From Thalassia testudinum (lineage: Eukaryota > Streptophyta > Magnoliopsida > Alismatales > Hydrocharitaceae), in contig JAZHRO010000062.1 in assembly GCA_037157565.1 (NCBI GenBank), positions 4,960,001 to 5,024,000 on the forward strand: 64,000 nucleotides of DNA, in the 5' to 3' direction. Of this stretch, positions 1 to 10,612 are shown in pieces. The stretch's first letter is position 1. Every line of letters begins with the position of its first letter. Below the pieces are notes generated by a model, which had not been told where the DNA came from, ran no database searches, and saw only the letters and a program-made list of their open reading frames with translations. Made by a program: the position numbers and the translations under genes.

Positions 1-45
1 TCCCTCCCAAAATCTCTCTATGGCCGACCAACCATCAAGACTAAT

Positions 46-2190
46 TGATAGTAACACCATCATTCGCTATAACTAACTTGAATTAGTTGAAATCAAGAGA
101 TAAATGCTCCTAAATGATTGCCTTAGGATAGCAATTCCACTCAGACCAGTTCTGAGAAGAGAGCAATAAAATAGGGCTAATTATGCAGTTTTAACATTAC
201 ATCACAAGTGCAGAGTAACCACAGGGTCACCAAGGGGTTAATCAAAGGTCAATTGAGCATTAAAGGCTAAAGAGTGGGTCCACACTAACAGAAATAGAGT
301 TTCACGCATTTCGAGAACCGAAACAGTACACAAAACCATAATTATCAGCCTCGCTTAAGTTGAAGAGGTTCTGGTCAAGATAAAATTCATCTAAACCTCC
401 TAAAATTTATAGAAAAATATTTTAAGAATTTTAGTACCTTTAGTTTGACCATCTGAACCTATTTTAACCTAGAATAGAGTTTCAGACGGGATTTCACCCT
501 AATTTGGGTTTTTGTGAAAATTACCCAGTTAAATGTGGTCAAAACTCAAATTCAAGTTCACCATTAGATTTCTTAGGTCTAGATTAGGTTAATATCAAAA
601 TTTGGGCCCAATCAGAATTCATCTTGACCTAGTTTGCAATTAAGCCTTGAAGATCTCTATTTCTTACCATCAACCCTCTAACTTTCGAATTATTTTTAGA
701 AAACCACGTATCTTTTGTCGTCTTTTTCATGAAACAACCCCTACTTCCTGAAGCTTCAAGGTTTCCTAAAATAGAAGTCAACGCGCACACAACCAACTTT
801 GACACAGGCAAATCCTCATAAATCTTCTCCAAATCCCACCAAATTTGGTGGGATTGGAGTTCAAACCATGAAGAATCATACAAATGCAATCCCAGACCCT
901 GATTTGGAGCAAGAAGCTCCAGCGAGATTCACGAAATTGTGGGGTTTCTTGATTAGAAATATCAACTCAATCACACGAATTCCCTAATTTAGAGCTCGGC
1001 TTGGAGCTCTATAAAGGTTCTTCTAAATCCAAGCTTCCTCCTTAGTCCAGTTTGGTCACAAATTCCCCTCTTCCTCTTCTTCTCTGGCCGCCTAAGCCAT
1101 GACTCTGGCGAGCTCCTCAACTCTCCTTCGTCGCCCTCTGCCACGTACAATAGGCAGAGAGAAAGTCTTCCCCGACTTCATCTGCTCCTCGCCGGTCAAA
1201 GCAGGGGTTGCCTCGACCCTTCTTCCTCGCCGCTCACCCCACTAGAGGCACCTTCGTTCTTGGCGCCGGCCAATCACAGTCGGCGCCGATTCCTCCCCTT
1301 TCGTCCATTAGAGTAGGTCTTCTCTCTCCCTCTTTCTCCTTAGATCAATCCTAAACCCTTAGATTCTTATTTCAACCGCTGTTCACCTCCCTTCCCCTCC
1401 GTCTTCCCTAGCACTGGCATAGCTCTGGCGAAGATGTGCAACTGCCACAGATCACCAATCCACTCACAACGACTCCCAAAACTTCTGCCTCACCTCCACC
1501 TTCAAAAGCCCTCTAATAATTTTAACTTCCACTCACTCCTTCGCTCCACCGAATGCCACATCTCACTCACATCCTCTTTGACAATGCACGACCACCACAC
1601 ACCTCCAATCAGTCTGCCACCACTGCTGTTACACTCCATGCAACTCAACGAAGCTTTTGAGTAAGGCTAATTGGGCCGAGAGGTTGTTTTCGTGAGTGCA
1701 GGTGCTCACCGGACGTCCATCTACTCCATCGCCTTCTCTGACTACGTCCGCTTCACTCTGGCCACCATCTGACAAGCAACTGTCTTCAACAGACCCAACT
1801 TCATTCCCTGAGGCTGCTTCCACACTCAATTGAATGGAAATGAAACAGTAGCCACAGCAATCACACCTCTAAACCATCAGCTGCGCCACGTAGAAGATGA
1901 CATGGGATTAGTCCCACATCGAAAATGTGAAGGCGTTCGAAGGCATATAAGAGTAATTTGTTGCCTTAGTTGTTTGCCTTGACACAGAGGGAATGAGGTC
2001 CTCGCCTCACGTGCCGCGCACACCTCGCCCACCACGCACGCCGGTGGACCTGGTCACTGTTCACGACCCGATTACTTGATACTGTTCACCTGATTAACCA
2101 TAACTGGGTCTGGAAGAGAGAGAAAGCAAGAAATCTGAGGAGGGTGGGGGGCGGTTTTACACTGTTCAACCTTGGGAAATGTGCCCATAT
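46..2190 (+). repeat. Athila-like LTR (plus orientation), family shared with the 55.5-61.0 kb LTR
   Basis: This stretch aligns by eye with the reverse complement of the LTR at 55484-60969. The block around 390-640 (ending in the motif CATCTTGACCTA) matches 60640-60390 read on the minus strand. The block around 2028-2075 (CTCGCCCACCAC, then GCACGCCGGTGG) matches minus-strand sequence just left of the Tekay insertion at 56331. A TATA-like CTATAAAG at 1009-1016, followed by a CT-rich leader, suggests the U3/R boundary. The left end is placed at TGATAG (46) because related LTRs here begin TGAT; this is a guess. The right end is not resolved. No convincing protein is encoded in this stretch. Confidence 0.6.
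1009..1016 (+). promoter_or_regulatory. TATA-like box of the Athila-like LTR
   Basis: CTATAAAG lies just before a CT-rich leader with many CTTCC runs, as expected for an LTR promoter. The related LTR has TATTTAAG at the equivalent place (minus strand, 60044-60037). Confidence 0.4.
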
Positions 2191-4850
2191 GCTCTATACT
2201 TAGCCATTTCTAAGGGTTGTGCTATGAAACCTTGTGCTAACGCTTACTTCTGAGTTTCTAAGGCCCTTTGCTTTGAGTACTTAAGGCGTTTGACATTGGT
2301 ACCTGACGTCTGATTATGGTTAATTTGAGTTATAGGGATATTTGATGCTTATGGCTATTTCTAAATAAGTGGTTCAAGATATTATTGAGAAATTGAATTG
2401 GCTGATTATATTGGGATATGTGCTTGATTGGTGGATATAATTAGTGATTCAAATCACCATTTTTAGAGTTTTTCTCATTCTTTTTATCCCAATAATTTTT
2501 TAGATATATTTGCTGTTATTGAACATCATTTTGAGTAAATTTCTATTATTAATTGAATATCTTATTGTGCTCATTGTTATTATTTACAATTAGTGCGTAA
2601 ATTCTATATTTGCTCCCTACAAGCAACCTTAGACTCATATTTCTATTTTCGAGCACTTATAAACTTTAAATGTTGTTGCGATATTTCATTACTACATTAC
2701 GACGCATTCATTTCCTAAAACGACGACTTTCGCTCGCAACACTAATCTCAACCCTCTAATTCTCCATCTATGGCGTATATTAAATCTCTATATGGCTTGC
2801 AACTCTAGGTTTCCATCTCTAACCACGCTTGCCTCATTTTTCCACCCTTAGATCCCAATCCCATGGCCTACTTTAAACTCTATATAACCACTTAATCTTA
2901 GACCTCTGTCTAATCCCATGGCCCACATTGATTTACACTATCTATAAAAAGGCTAGGACCCGACCACCTCATCTCATCTAATCTCTTCCTATATTTCTTC
3001 CTCCATCTCATCCTCTCCATGCTCCTCTCACCCAATCCTTAGGTTAGCTTAGGTTCTCTCCTTACCACCTCCATTAATGGTCGTCTCCTTAGAGTAGATC
3101 CCTCTACCTCACCTCCCTACCCATCCTCCTTTCTTCCCCATTCCTCCACGCCAAGGTGATCTCCTCACCCTCCTATCTCTGGCTCTCTCCTCCGCTTCTT
3201 TCAAATGATAACAACTTCTTGTGGACTATTGCTCTAGTATCTCTTCATCCTCATCTCCCTTTCTTTATTTTATTGTTCTTTCCATTTATTTTTCATAATT
3301 CTAATAGATAGTGTTTTTATTAATGAAGATGATTTATTCCTGACCTTCTCTTTCTTTTATATTTGATGTTAAACCCGTGATCTTATCCCTGATTCTCATT
3401 ACCCGAAAAAGACAAAAAAAAAAGTGACAGACTTGTGCAAATAAACCTGCCATTTTGCCTCCCTGTGTTTAACTTGGACTTACTCCAAAAATTCATTATT
3501 TTTGATAGCCTAGGATTACACTACAACGATTTCATCATTTTAAATGCGATTTTAGACTATATTAGAAGGCGTCGTTGCCAAGTAGGAAATGGAGCAAGTA
3601 TTTATTCATATGCATTTTCCTTGCTTTAATAAAGGTCTAACACATATTTGCCTTGTGTCTCTTTGTGTTGTGTAGTAAAGCCATGATAAAGCTACAACAA
3701 GAAAGGAGCAGTTGATTCCAGCTCTTGACTCAACATGGAAGACTGTAGGTAATACTCTCATCCCTTAGTTAGGTTTGTTTGCTAAATAAAAAAAGAGAAT
3801 CTTTTCTTGTCCAGTTAGGTTTTCATTTGAACCATAGGTTAGATTTGTTGTTTGCATTGTTAAAAAAAAAAACTCTCGTGGATGTGCTTTTGATCTATAT
3901 TTAGAAAACCACATTTCTAAAAAAACTTAGATTTAAAATGCAAATTTCAAAAATCAATTCTGAGAGTTCATGATCTCTAAAAATGACCAAATCTGATATG
4001 AACATGGATTTTGAAGTCAGGAACCACTACCTAAAATTTTGGGCTGAAATTCTTTGTGAAAAAAATTAAAAAATTCATGGACCACTTATGGGTCAAAGTT
4101 TTGATGGAACTTGAAAAATTCGTATTCCCAAAGTTTGTGCTATTTTTATACTCATCTATTTGACTTAAAATCACTTCCATTTGTCCAATCATCAAGTTAG
4201 AAATCACTGAAAAAAAGTATAAAAATTTTTTAGCAACACATCTAATTATTTTGGATTTCTTAGTGTGGAGAGGTATTTCTTGATTTTCTAACCTCGAAGC
4301 ATTAAAATTTAAAAAATAATTATTACATAGTCATAGAAAATTTTGAAATATATATTTCTGAATTCCTAACTGAGTGGTTCTTAGAAGCCATATCCTATAT
4401 TGTTTGTGCTGCACCATTCATTAAGAATAAAATTGACTTATTAAGTTTGGGCTTTGACTAGACACACATCACTTTTAGATCTTAAAGGAAAAATATCTTC
4501 ACGCGTGATTGTAAAACCTTGTATGCCACATAAAACCTTGTTTAAGTCCATAAAAATTGAAATTCTAAAAACTACCCTAACAAGACTTCAATTCTAAAAG
4601 ACATTCATTTTAAAAGTCTTGTTTGAAAATCCTTTAGTTGTGCACTATACACTTTTAATCGGATAATTAAGGGGCACAACCCATAAAATGCCCATCACAT
4701 CCCCAAGCACTTTCACAATGCCAAGCTTTAATTAAAAATATTCATTAGATGTTGGCCCTAAGGATTTCATGAATCTAAGCTTTGGGAACCTAAGTTAACG
4801 TGCATTGAATTGACTTATTCGCTTGGGGAAATCTTGGTGTCTATGGTTGT
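2191..4850. other. Unresolved non-coding stretch with an LTR-like promoter near 2.94 kb
   Basis: No gene is supported here. TATAAAAA at 2943-2950 is followed by a CT-rich leader (2970-3230), which looks like a second LTR promoter on the plus strand. At 3567 the string GGCGTCGTTGCC resembles an Athila primer-binding site (TGGCGCCGTTGCC) with CpG-decay substitutions, so the internal part of a plus-strand Athila-like element may begin there. The rest (3600-4850) is AT-rich and has no readable protein. Confidence 0.3.
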
Positions 4851-6660
4851 GGGGTCGCACCAAATGGTCGTAATTAGGGGGTACAAAGGAGCCTAGTACT
4901 AAGCTAGGCTGAACCTTCACTTTGATCCCCTCATATTCAATCTAGCCAAGGTGGGTAAGTTTAATTTTGTGTACTTTTAGCTTAGTCTTTTCAAAGTTTT
5001 AGGTCATTTGTAGGGTCACATTTTAGGGATAGGTCCTTGTGTGCTTATATTGTGTGGGCAAGGGTTTCTTTCCCTTGTTCTCTTTGCGTCCCTTCGCTTC
5101 TTCTAAACCATGAATTTTAATGTATACCTCTCTTATCCAACCCACCTCCAACATGATTTATATTCTAACCCAAGTAGACCTAATCCATAGTCTACTTGGG
5201 ATGAGCATTCTTCAAGTGGGGGATATACCTTAGATCCTAGGTACTTAGGGTATCCATCCTATCCCCAGGACCAACCCAATTCTTATCCCAATTTCACCCA
5301 ACCCACACCACCCTTCTATTGGGATAGCCCTACCCCTTCCACCCAAGGATATGATTTGAACCTTAGGCTCATTAGTGATAACTTCTCACAAGACCTCCTT
5401 GCAATGATTTTTCTTTGAGGTCTTCGTCCCTTGATAGCCAATCCCACAGGACCTACAATTTAGGAGGATACTAAGACCCCTACCCTTCTCAGGAAAATAA
5501 CCAAGATAGGTCTTTCGAATCTGAGGATCTCTCCTGCTTTACTTATGGATTAAAAGGGATGCTAGAAAAATGGAAATCAACTGACTCTAATTCATGTGAT
5601 GGAGACCTTGATTTAGTCAAAGAAAATGTAGAGCCAGAATTCCTTCAAAGTACAACTATGTTAGGTCACATTCCCAATCTTGTAAAGACTTCACCCACCA
5701 AGACCCAACCTCTTAATCAAACCTAAGGAAAACTCAATGATACCCAATCTATCCATGATCGTCTTCAATTGGAGATTTATAAACATGATAAAAAAATTAA
5801 TTGAAATGAAGGTTAGAATGATAAGGATATTCCAACAATTAGATGAGGAAGGCCAAAGAGAAATGAATTAAAATAGTAATTTTGTGGAATTTATGAAATA
5901 AGGCCTTACAGAGATTGATTGGACTACACCTGATTGTCTAAAACTGATTCAATCCACTATTAACGTTCTCTTTTCCCTAGAGTTGGAAAATAAATTTGAA
6001 AATGTCATTAAGGATCCTGTGGATCTTGATTTCGAGGTGGATGAGGAAAATTAGAATTCACACATGAATGCGGATCAATTTGAAACTGTTAAAAATGAAA
6101 TTGGGGTCGATGCCTCTGAACCCAACTTTGATCATAATGAGACAAAGCAACTAAGGGGAGAGATATCCATGATTAAGGATAGGAAGTCAGATTTTAATTT
6201 CAAAATTCTTTATTTTGAATCATTTTTAAACCCCATCACAACCTTAGAGGAGGACCAAGGGAAAGAATCTGAGTCTAATTCGGATGATAAGACCAAAATC
6301 AACCTTACCTTAAATTCAACCTAAGAAACTAAGCCTAATTTTCAAGAGGTTAAAGGTACTAAAAATCTTCTAAGATTTCATGAAGTTGTGGAGATAAACA
6401 AAGAAATCATGATTGAGGAAGCAAAAATGGATTGTCATTTAGAGAGAGATCTAATACTTGATTTTAGGGTCCCTGATAAAATTATGGATTCTTCTAAGGA
6501 CCCTATTGATTTCACAATCTTGCAACCTAAATATGAGTTGATTTATAAACATTTGGTGGATTGGATCTTTTAAGGGATACAAGATGATTGCTTGGCCTTC
6601 ATCTCCAGTGTTCGTCACTTTTGACTTGGGTTGCATTCATTTAAACCAAGGTCAACCTTG
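4850..6660 (+). pseudogene. Decayed retroelement-type coding remnant
   Basis: A plus-strand reading with many stops and frame changes. It holds a Pro/Tyr/Ser-rich segment near 5180-5350 (including PTPPFYWDSP) and a Glu/Asp/Lys-rich segment near 5930-6570. Two open pieces remain (6064-6324 and 6388-6573). The position downstream of a possible primer-binding site at 3567 and an Athila-like LTR suggests a gag-side product. I see no zinc knuckle, protease or polymerase motif, so the lineage is not proved by the protein. Confidence 0.35.
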
Positions 6661-6747
6661 CACACCTAAAGAACAAGAGATGAAAGAATGCAGGCATACA
6701 TGGTTGACCACTTGCACAATTCTCGTCCCTTAGGGTTAAGACTGCAC

Positions 6748-6928
6748 TACAATCTGGTTCAGATCTATGGACCATTAATTTTGAACTCTTATTGACATAA
6801 GCGACATCAACAATCATAATAAAGCACTGTTGTCAGGTTTTTATCCCAGGTAACGGTGCAACAAATATGATGATCGAACAATCGTGTTGCAATGAAAACA
6901 GTGCTTTAAGTGTCGTTATTGTAGTATA
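6748..6928. mobile_element. Candidate small inverted-repeat element (CACTA-type MITE)
   Basis: The segment begins CACTACAAT and ends ATTGTAGTA. It has an internal inverted pair built on AAAGCACTGTT (6824-6834) and AACAGTGCTTT (6899-6909). The 181-bp size and ends fit a small non-autonomous DNA element. No clean 3-bp target duplication was found, so this is tentative. Confidence 0.3.
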
Positions 6929-6939
6929 TTTGTCACAAT

Positions 6940-7638
6940 GCAAACAAATATCGCGTCATTTTATTTATTTATTTATTTTTTACTGGTTTATTCCAGGTCA
7001 TTCATTGGGAGGTAGTTATTAATATACATCACTCTTTATGTAAAAAAACTCTTTTATTCCAAAAATATCAATTTTATTTACAATATGAATCAATGAATCA
7101 AACAATAAATGAATTGGTTAATTATATATAAAGGAATCAATTAATTCTACCTACAATGCCTTAAGCATATTTACAACTAAACAGGCATTAAAAACTAATC
7201 AACACTATACTATGTTAATTATGTACAACTATCCTAAATAATACCTAAGTATAGGTATAAAAATTGCTACTAATATGTACTATATCAAATTACACTAACA
7301 CATACTAATATCTTTAGTAACATATACCATGTATATAGTAACATATATATGTGTTACTATAGCCTCAGTAAAATAACATAAGGCAAAAGAATTTGTTTTA
7401 CTAACATATTTACATATATATACAATGACGGATTCAACTGTCAATAAAGCCTTAAGGTTATTTGTATACGTATAAACCTCAAATAATCCTCCATTCTATT
7501 TATACTGTACGTATATACATATACATATACATATATACTATACATCTGTATACATTATTTACATATATTTTGTTTATCATATATATACATATCTATTATA
7601 TTATACTATACATATATGTATACCTATACTTTATACTG

Positions 7639-7677
<39 letters not shown>

Positions 7678-7800
7678 AATACACGTGCATACAACACACA
7701 CAGCTCATAATCCAAACACTTAGCTACATTTTCGAACCCTACTCCTCTTGTCTCTTCTTCCAACAACTTAGTTAAATTGAAGATCTCTCTCTTGCACTAC
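6940..7800. other. AT-rich spacer
   Basis: The stretch is AT-rich and has no supported gene. It is dominated by TATA/CATA runs and ends at the start of the Tekay LTR. Confidence 0.5.
7639..7677. repeat. Compound microsatellite (AT)n(AC)n
   Basis: About 11 AT units are followed directly by about 9 AC units. Confidence 0.9.
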
Positions 7801-7836
7801 ACTTAAGTGTTAAGACCCGTGCCATCAAAGCTCTTT

Positions 7837-8722
7837 TAAGACGTCTGGACACATTCCCAGACATTTGGAAATCAATTTTTGCGTGCGTACAACCGCGAGT
7901 CTGCGCATGTGCCGAACGCAGACTGAGCCCAGCCGCCCTCTTCTCTTTCTTCTTCCCTCGCAGACTTGCAGAGCCTTCCCCCCCACGCCTACAAATATCC
8001 CCTCCTCTCCCTCACGCCACCCCACATCCATCCATCCCCCTTCTTCCTTCAGCGAGGGCGAGAGCGAGGGCAGCGAGTTGCTGCCAAGTGCAGCGGCGGA
8101 GAGGAGAGGGGCGGCGAGAGAAGGGGAGAGAGGAGAGCGCACTAGTCGTGAGGGAGCTCGCCGGAGAGGCTCGAGGCCGGTCGGGCGTGCGTGAGGAGGA
8201 GCGTTGTGCGGGGGAGGTTTCCCCCGGTGCTGCTACAGCTAAAGCAGCGGACGAGCAGCTACGCGGCGCGGCTGCGCGTAGCAGGAAGAAGACGAAGGAG
8301 CTTGTGATTATGGGATTTTTCCCAGAATCAGATATCTGGATCTACATCCAGACGACACGGACGACGTCTGGAGGGAGCTCCAGACGACTGAGAGGTACAT
8401 ACTGCATCCTATGCTTCCTTTTGCGGATACGGCCATGCAGGCCGTTCCGCCGAAGCTCTGTTGCGTGCCGTGTTGAGAGATTTTGCGTGCGCGTGCAGGA
8501 TTCGCTTCGGGAAGGCGTGAGACACGCCCTCCCACGCGGTTCAAACGTCTGGGCGAGGCACCAGACGGCGGAGAACATCTCCAAACGTCCGGAGGGATAG
8601 TCGAAAGTTTGGAACTAGGTCCAGACGGTTCAACAGGATCCCTGGACGTCTGAGGAGCAACGCAGAGCGAGGTATGGATCTGGACCCCTTTTAAGACGTC
8701 TGGAAGGTGTTTCAAACGTCTG
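7837..8722. promoter_or_regulatory. Phased CAGACGTCTG dyad clusters in the Tekay 5' LTR
   Basis: Dyad centres lie at 7842.5 and 7862.5; 8333.5, 8353.5, 8365.5 and 8385.5; 8546.5, 8566.5, 8586.5, 8606.5 and 8626.5; 8697.5 and 8717.5. Gaps inside clusters are 20 or 12 bp. Several copies keep only one half-site (CAGAC or GTCTG). Confidence 0.8.
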
Positions 8723-9015
8723 ATTTGAGTCTGGATTGTCGTTTTTAACCCGTTTAGGGTCCCTTTGAGGTCCGATTTCCGCATTTAAGATTCCGTTCTT
8801 CTCCTTAAAGGTTCCTCTACTTGATTGAAATACTTTTATCCTGTTCTGAGTGGTTCCTTGTGGTTGATCCTTGTGCTAGGACCTTGTTCCATTGCAGATT
8901 TGGGGGTTGCGGAGGCACGCGGACCTGTCGATCGAGCCCCCATTACTCCCGATTTTTCAGGTAGAGTGGCTTCCCTTAGTTAATTACAAACATAAGTGCA
9001 TATCTGGAATAAATA

Positions 9016-9174
9016 ATAGATCCTAGGGTATGGCATGAATCCTAGGACCAAAAACACTAGATTGAATGATAGATCCTAGGGTATAGCATGAATCCTAGGA
9101 TCAGAAACACTAGATTGAATGATAGATCCTAGGGTATGGCATAAATCCTAGGACTAGAAACACTGGAACGATTG
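9016..9174 (+). repeat. 53-bp minisatellite, three units, in the Tekay LTR
   Basis: Units start at 9016, 9069 and 9122. Each reads ATAGATCCTAGGGTAT...GAATCCTAGGA and carries two CCTAGG palindromes. Diverged equivalents occur in the solo LTR at about 57525-57665. Confidence 0.85.
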
Positions 9175-9780
9175 TATTGAATGCTTGAATTGCAGTCTTG
9201 GATGAGTAGATAGAATAATAATAATTGCTTGTAATTGGATAGCAGCTGCCTGTGAAATGTAGGGTACTTTTGTTAGTAACTACGACATGTAATTCCTGTT
9301 GTTTGAAAATTAAATTCGAGCTGCTTGTATATAAATTGGAAAAGAAAGATTGAATGTTGGAAACACGTGTTATATGTGAATAAACCTGAAATGATGAAAC
9401 CTAGTATGGCTTGGCCTGAGAAACATGAGCATGAACCCTACGGGGAATTAGGAGTAGAGCTCATGGAAATAAATAGAATGGAACTGGAAATGTGAATGGG
9501 GAAGTGTGTTGTCTCTTGGGTACGTGGTACCAAGGGAAGCACATATTACCTGTTTAGTGCAGAGCGGAGCCAGCCGCCCTAGGGTTGGGACCCCAGGTTA
9601 GGACTGGCCACTCTGTACCGACTCTTTGGCCCTCGCGTACATAGTACCAGGGAGAGCTACTAGTGTAGCGAGAGAGCTAGCCACCCCACGGGGCCCGGGG
9701 TTCAGTTAGCCGTCCTACACCGACTTGTTAGGCCCACTGGGCAAACCAGGGTAGTCAGGCGAGGGTACGCGGACTGTAGA

Positions 9781-9846
9781 GGGGCAAGACCCCTGTTTGG
9801 TTACTGTGGAGGGGCTCGACCCTTGTTACTGAGAGGGCTATACCCT
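9781..9846 (+). repeat. Three tandem short hairpins in the Tekay LTR
   Basis: GGGG(CAAGA)CCCC, GGGG(CTCGA)CCC and AGGG(CTATA)CCCT lie at spacings of about 30 and 23 bp. The solo LTR has three at 58165-58230 with the same spacings and changed but still pairing stems. Confidence 0.7.
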
Positions 9847-10612
9847 ATACTGGTTCCGTGCTGTGCTTTGGGCGCACCTGTTGACAGAAACGACTGACCG
9901 CGTGCCAGTGCGGGGTAGCTACCCGTGCGTTTATCGCGCGTGCTGTAGTCGCCGTCTGTCAGCGACCTTGGAGTGGTTGACTAAGTGTAGGACCACCACG
10001 GGGGACTCTCCCGGCCAGGAGAACACGACGTGCTACTTCTACTCTTCGGAAAAGACTGCAATCAAAATCGTTCCACGAGGAACATTCGAGATCAAGAAAA
10101 AGACCTGATAAATAAACCAAGTAATGAAATAAATAATAATTAGTTGAATAAAGAAAGAGATTGAAAACAATAGCTACCTGTAAACCTTTACTGTTTATCT
10201 TAGTTAGCTGGTTGCCACTCTACTCAGCGTTTCGCTGACGTGTTGTACTTACAACCTTTTTTAGCTCCAGGTGTTGAGCAACTAGAGCCCACGGCTGTAG
10301 AGGGTGCTGGGCCCAGTAGAGCACAGTAGATGTACTTTTGTTGTACCTCATTTTCTGTAGTAGTGAGTATTTTGTTACACTTTTGTACTCTTGTTTTGTA
10401 ACTTCATATTCCTGTACCTGTTTAAAATTCTCTACTATTGTGGTGGTGTGTACTGTAGTAGTTACTTCTTTACTGTTGTACTTTTGTTACTGTTAGTTAT
10501 TTGCATGGTGAATGTGGTTTATTTTACTGCTTTTTCGTTACTTTCTCGTTGGACGACTGGGTCTTGGAATCAGTCGAGTCGATCCGATTCTCGTGTCCTG
10601 TAGGTATTCGGG

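Larger units (their letters stand above)
7808..10612 (+). repeat. 5' LTR of the Tekay-like element
   Basis: About 2.8 kb, collinear with the solo LTR at 56331-59009 along its whole length. Shared landmarks include the dyad arrays, GATCCTTGTG, the three CCTAGG-bearing tandem units, the GGTACC blocks and the ending GGACGACT...GTCTTGG. It begins TGTTAAG. The end lacks the last about 14 bases seen in the solo LTR (ACCGGGTCGTTACA), because the internal deletion joins it to RNase H coding at about 10613. The GC-rich first kilobase contains open frames that are not conserved in the other LTR copy, so they are not genes. Confidence 0.85.

Noticed and set aside
3519..6928. CACTACAACG at 3519 and GTTATTGTAGTA ending 6928 as the two ends of one CACTA element
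   Set aside because: Terminal identity is weak beyond CTACAA, there is no matching 3-bp duplication, and retroelement-like features lie between. I prefer a small element at 6748-6928.
8088..8600. 170-codon open frame (plus) and a 158-codon frame on the other strand in the GC-rich Tekay LTR
   Set aside because: They lie inside an LTR. The frames are not kept in the collinear solo LTR, and the translations are made of the dyad array and low-complexity sequence.
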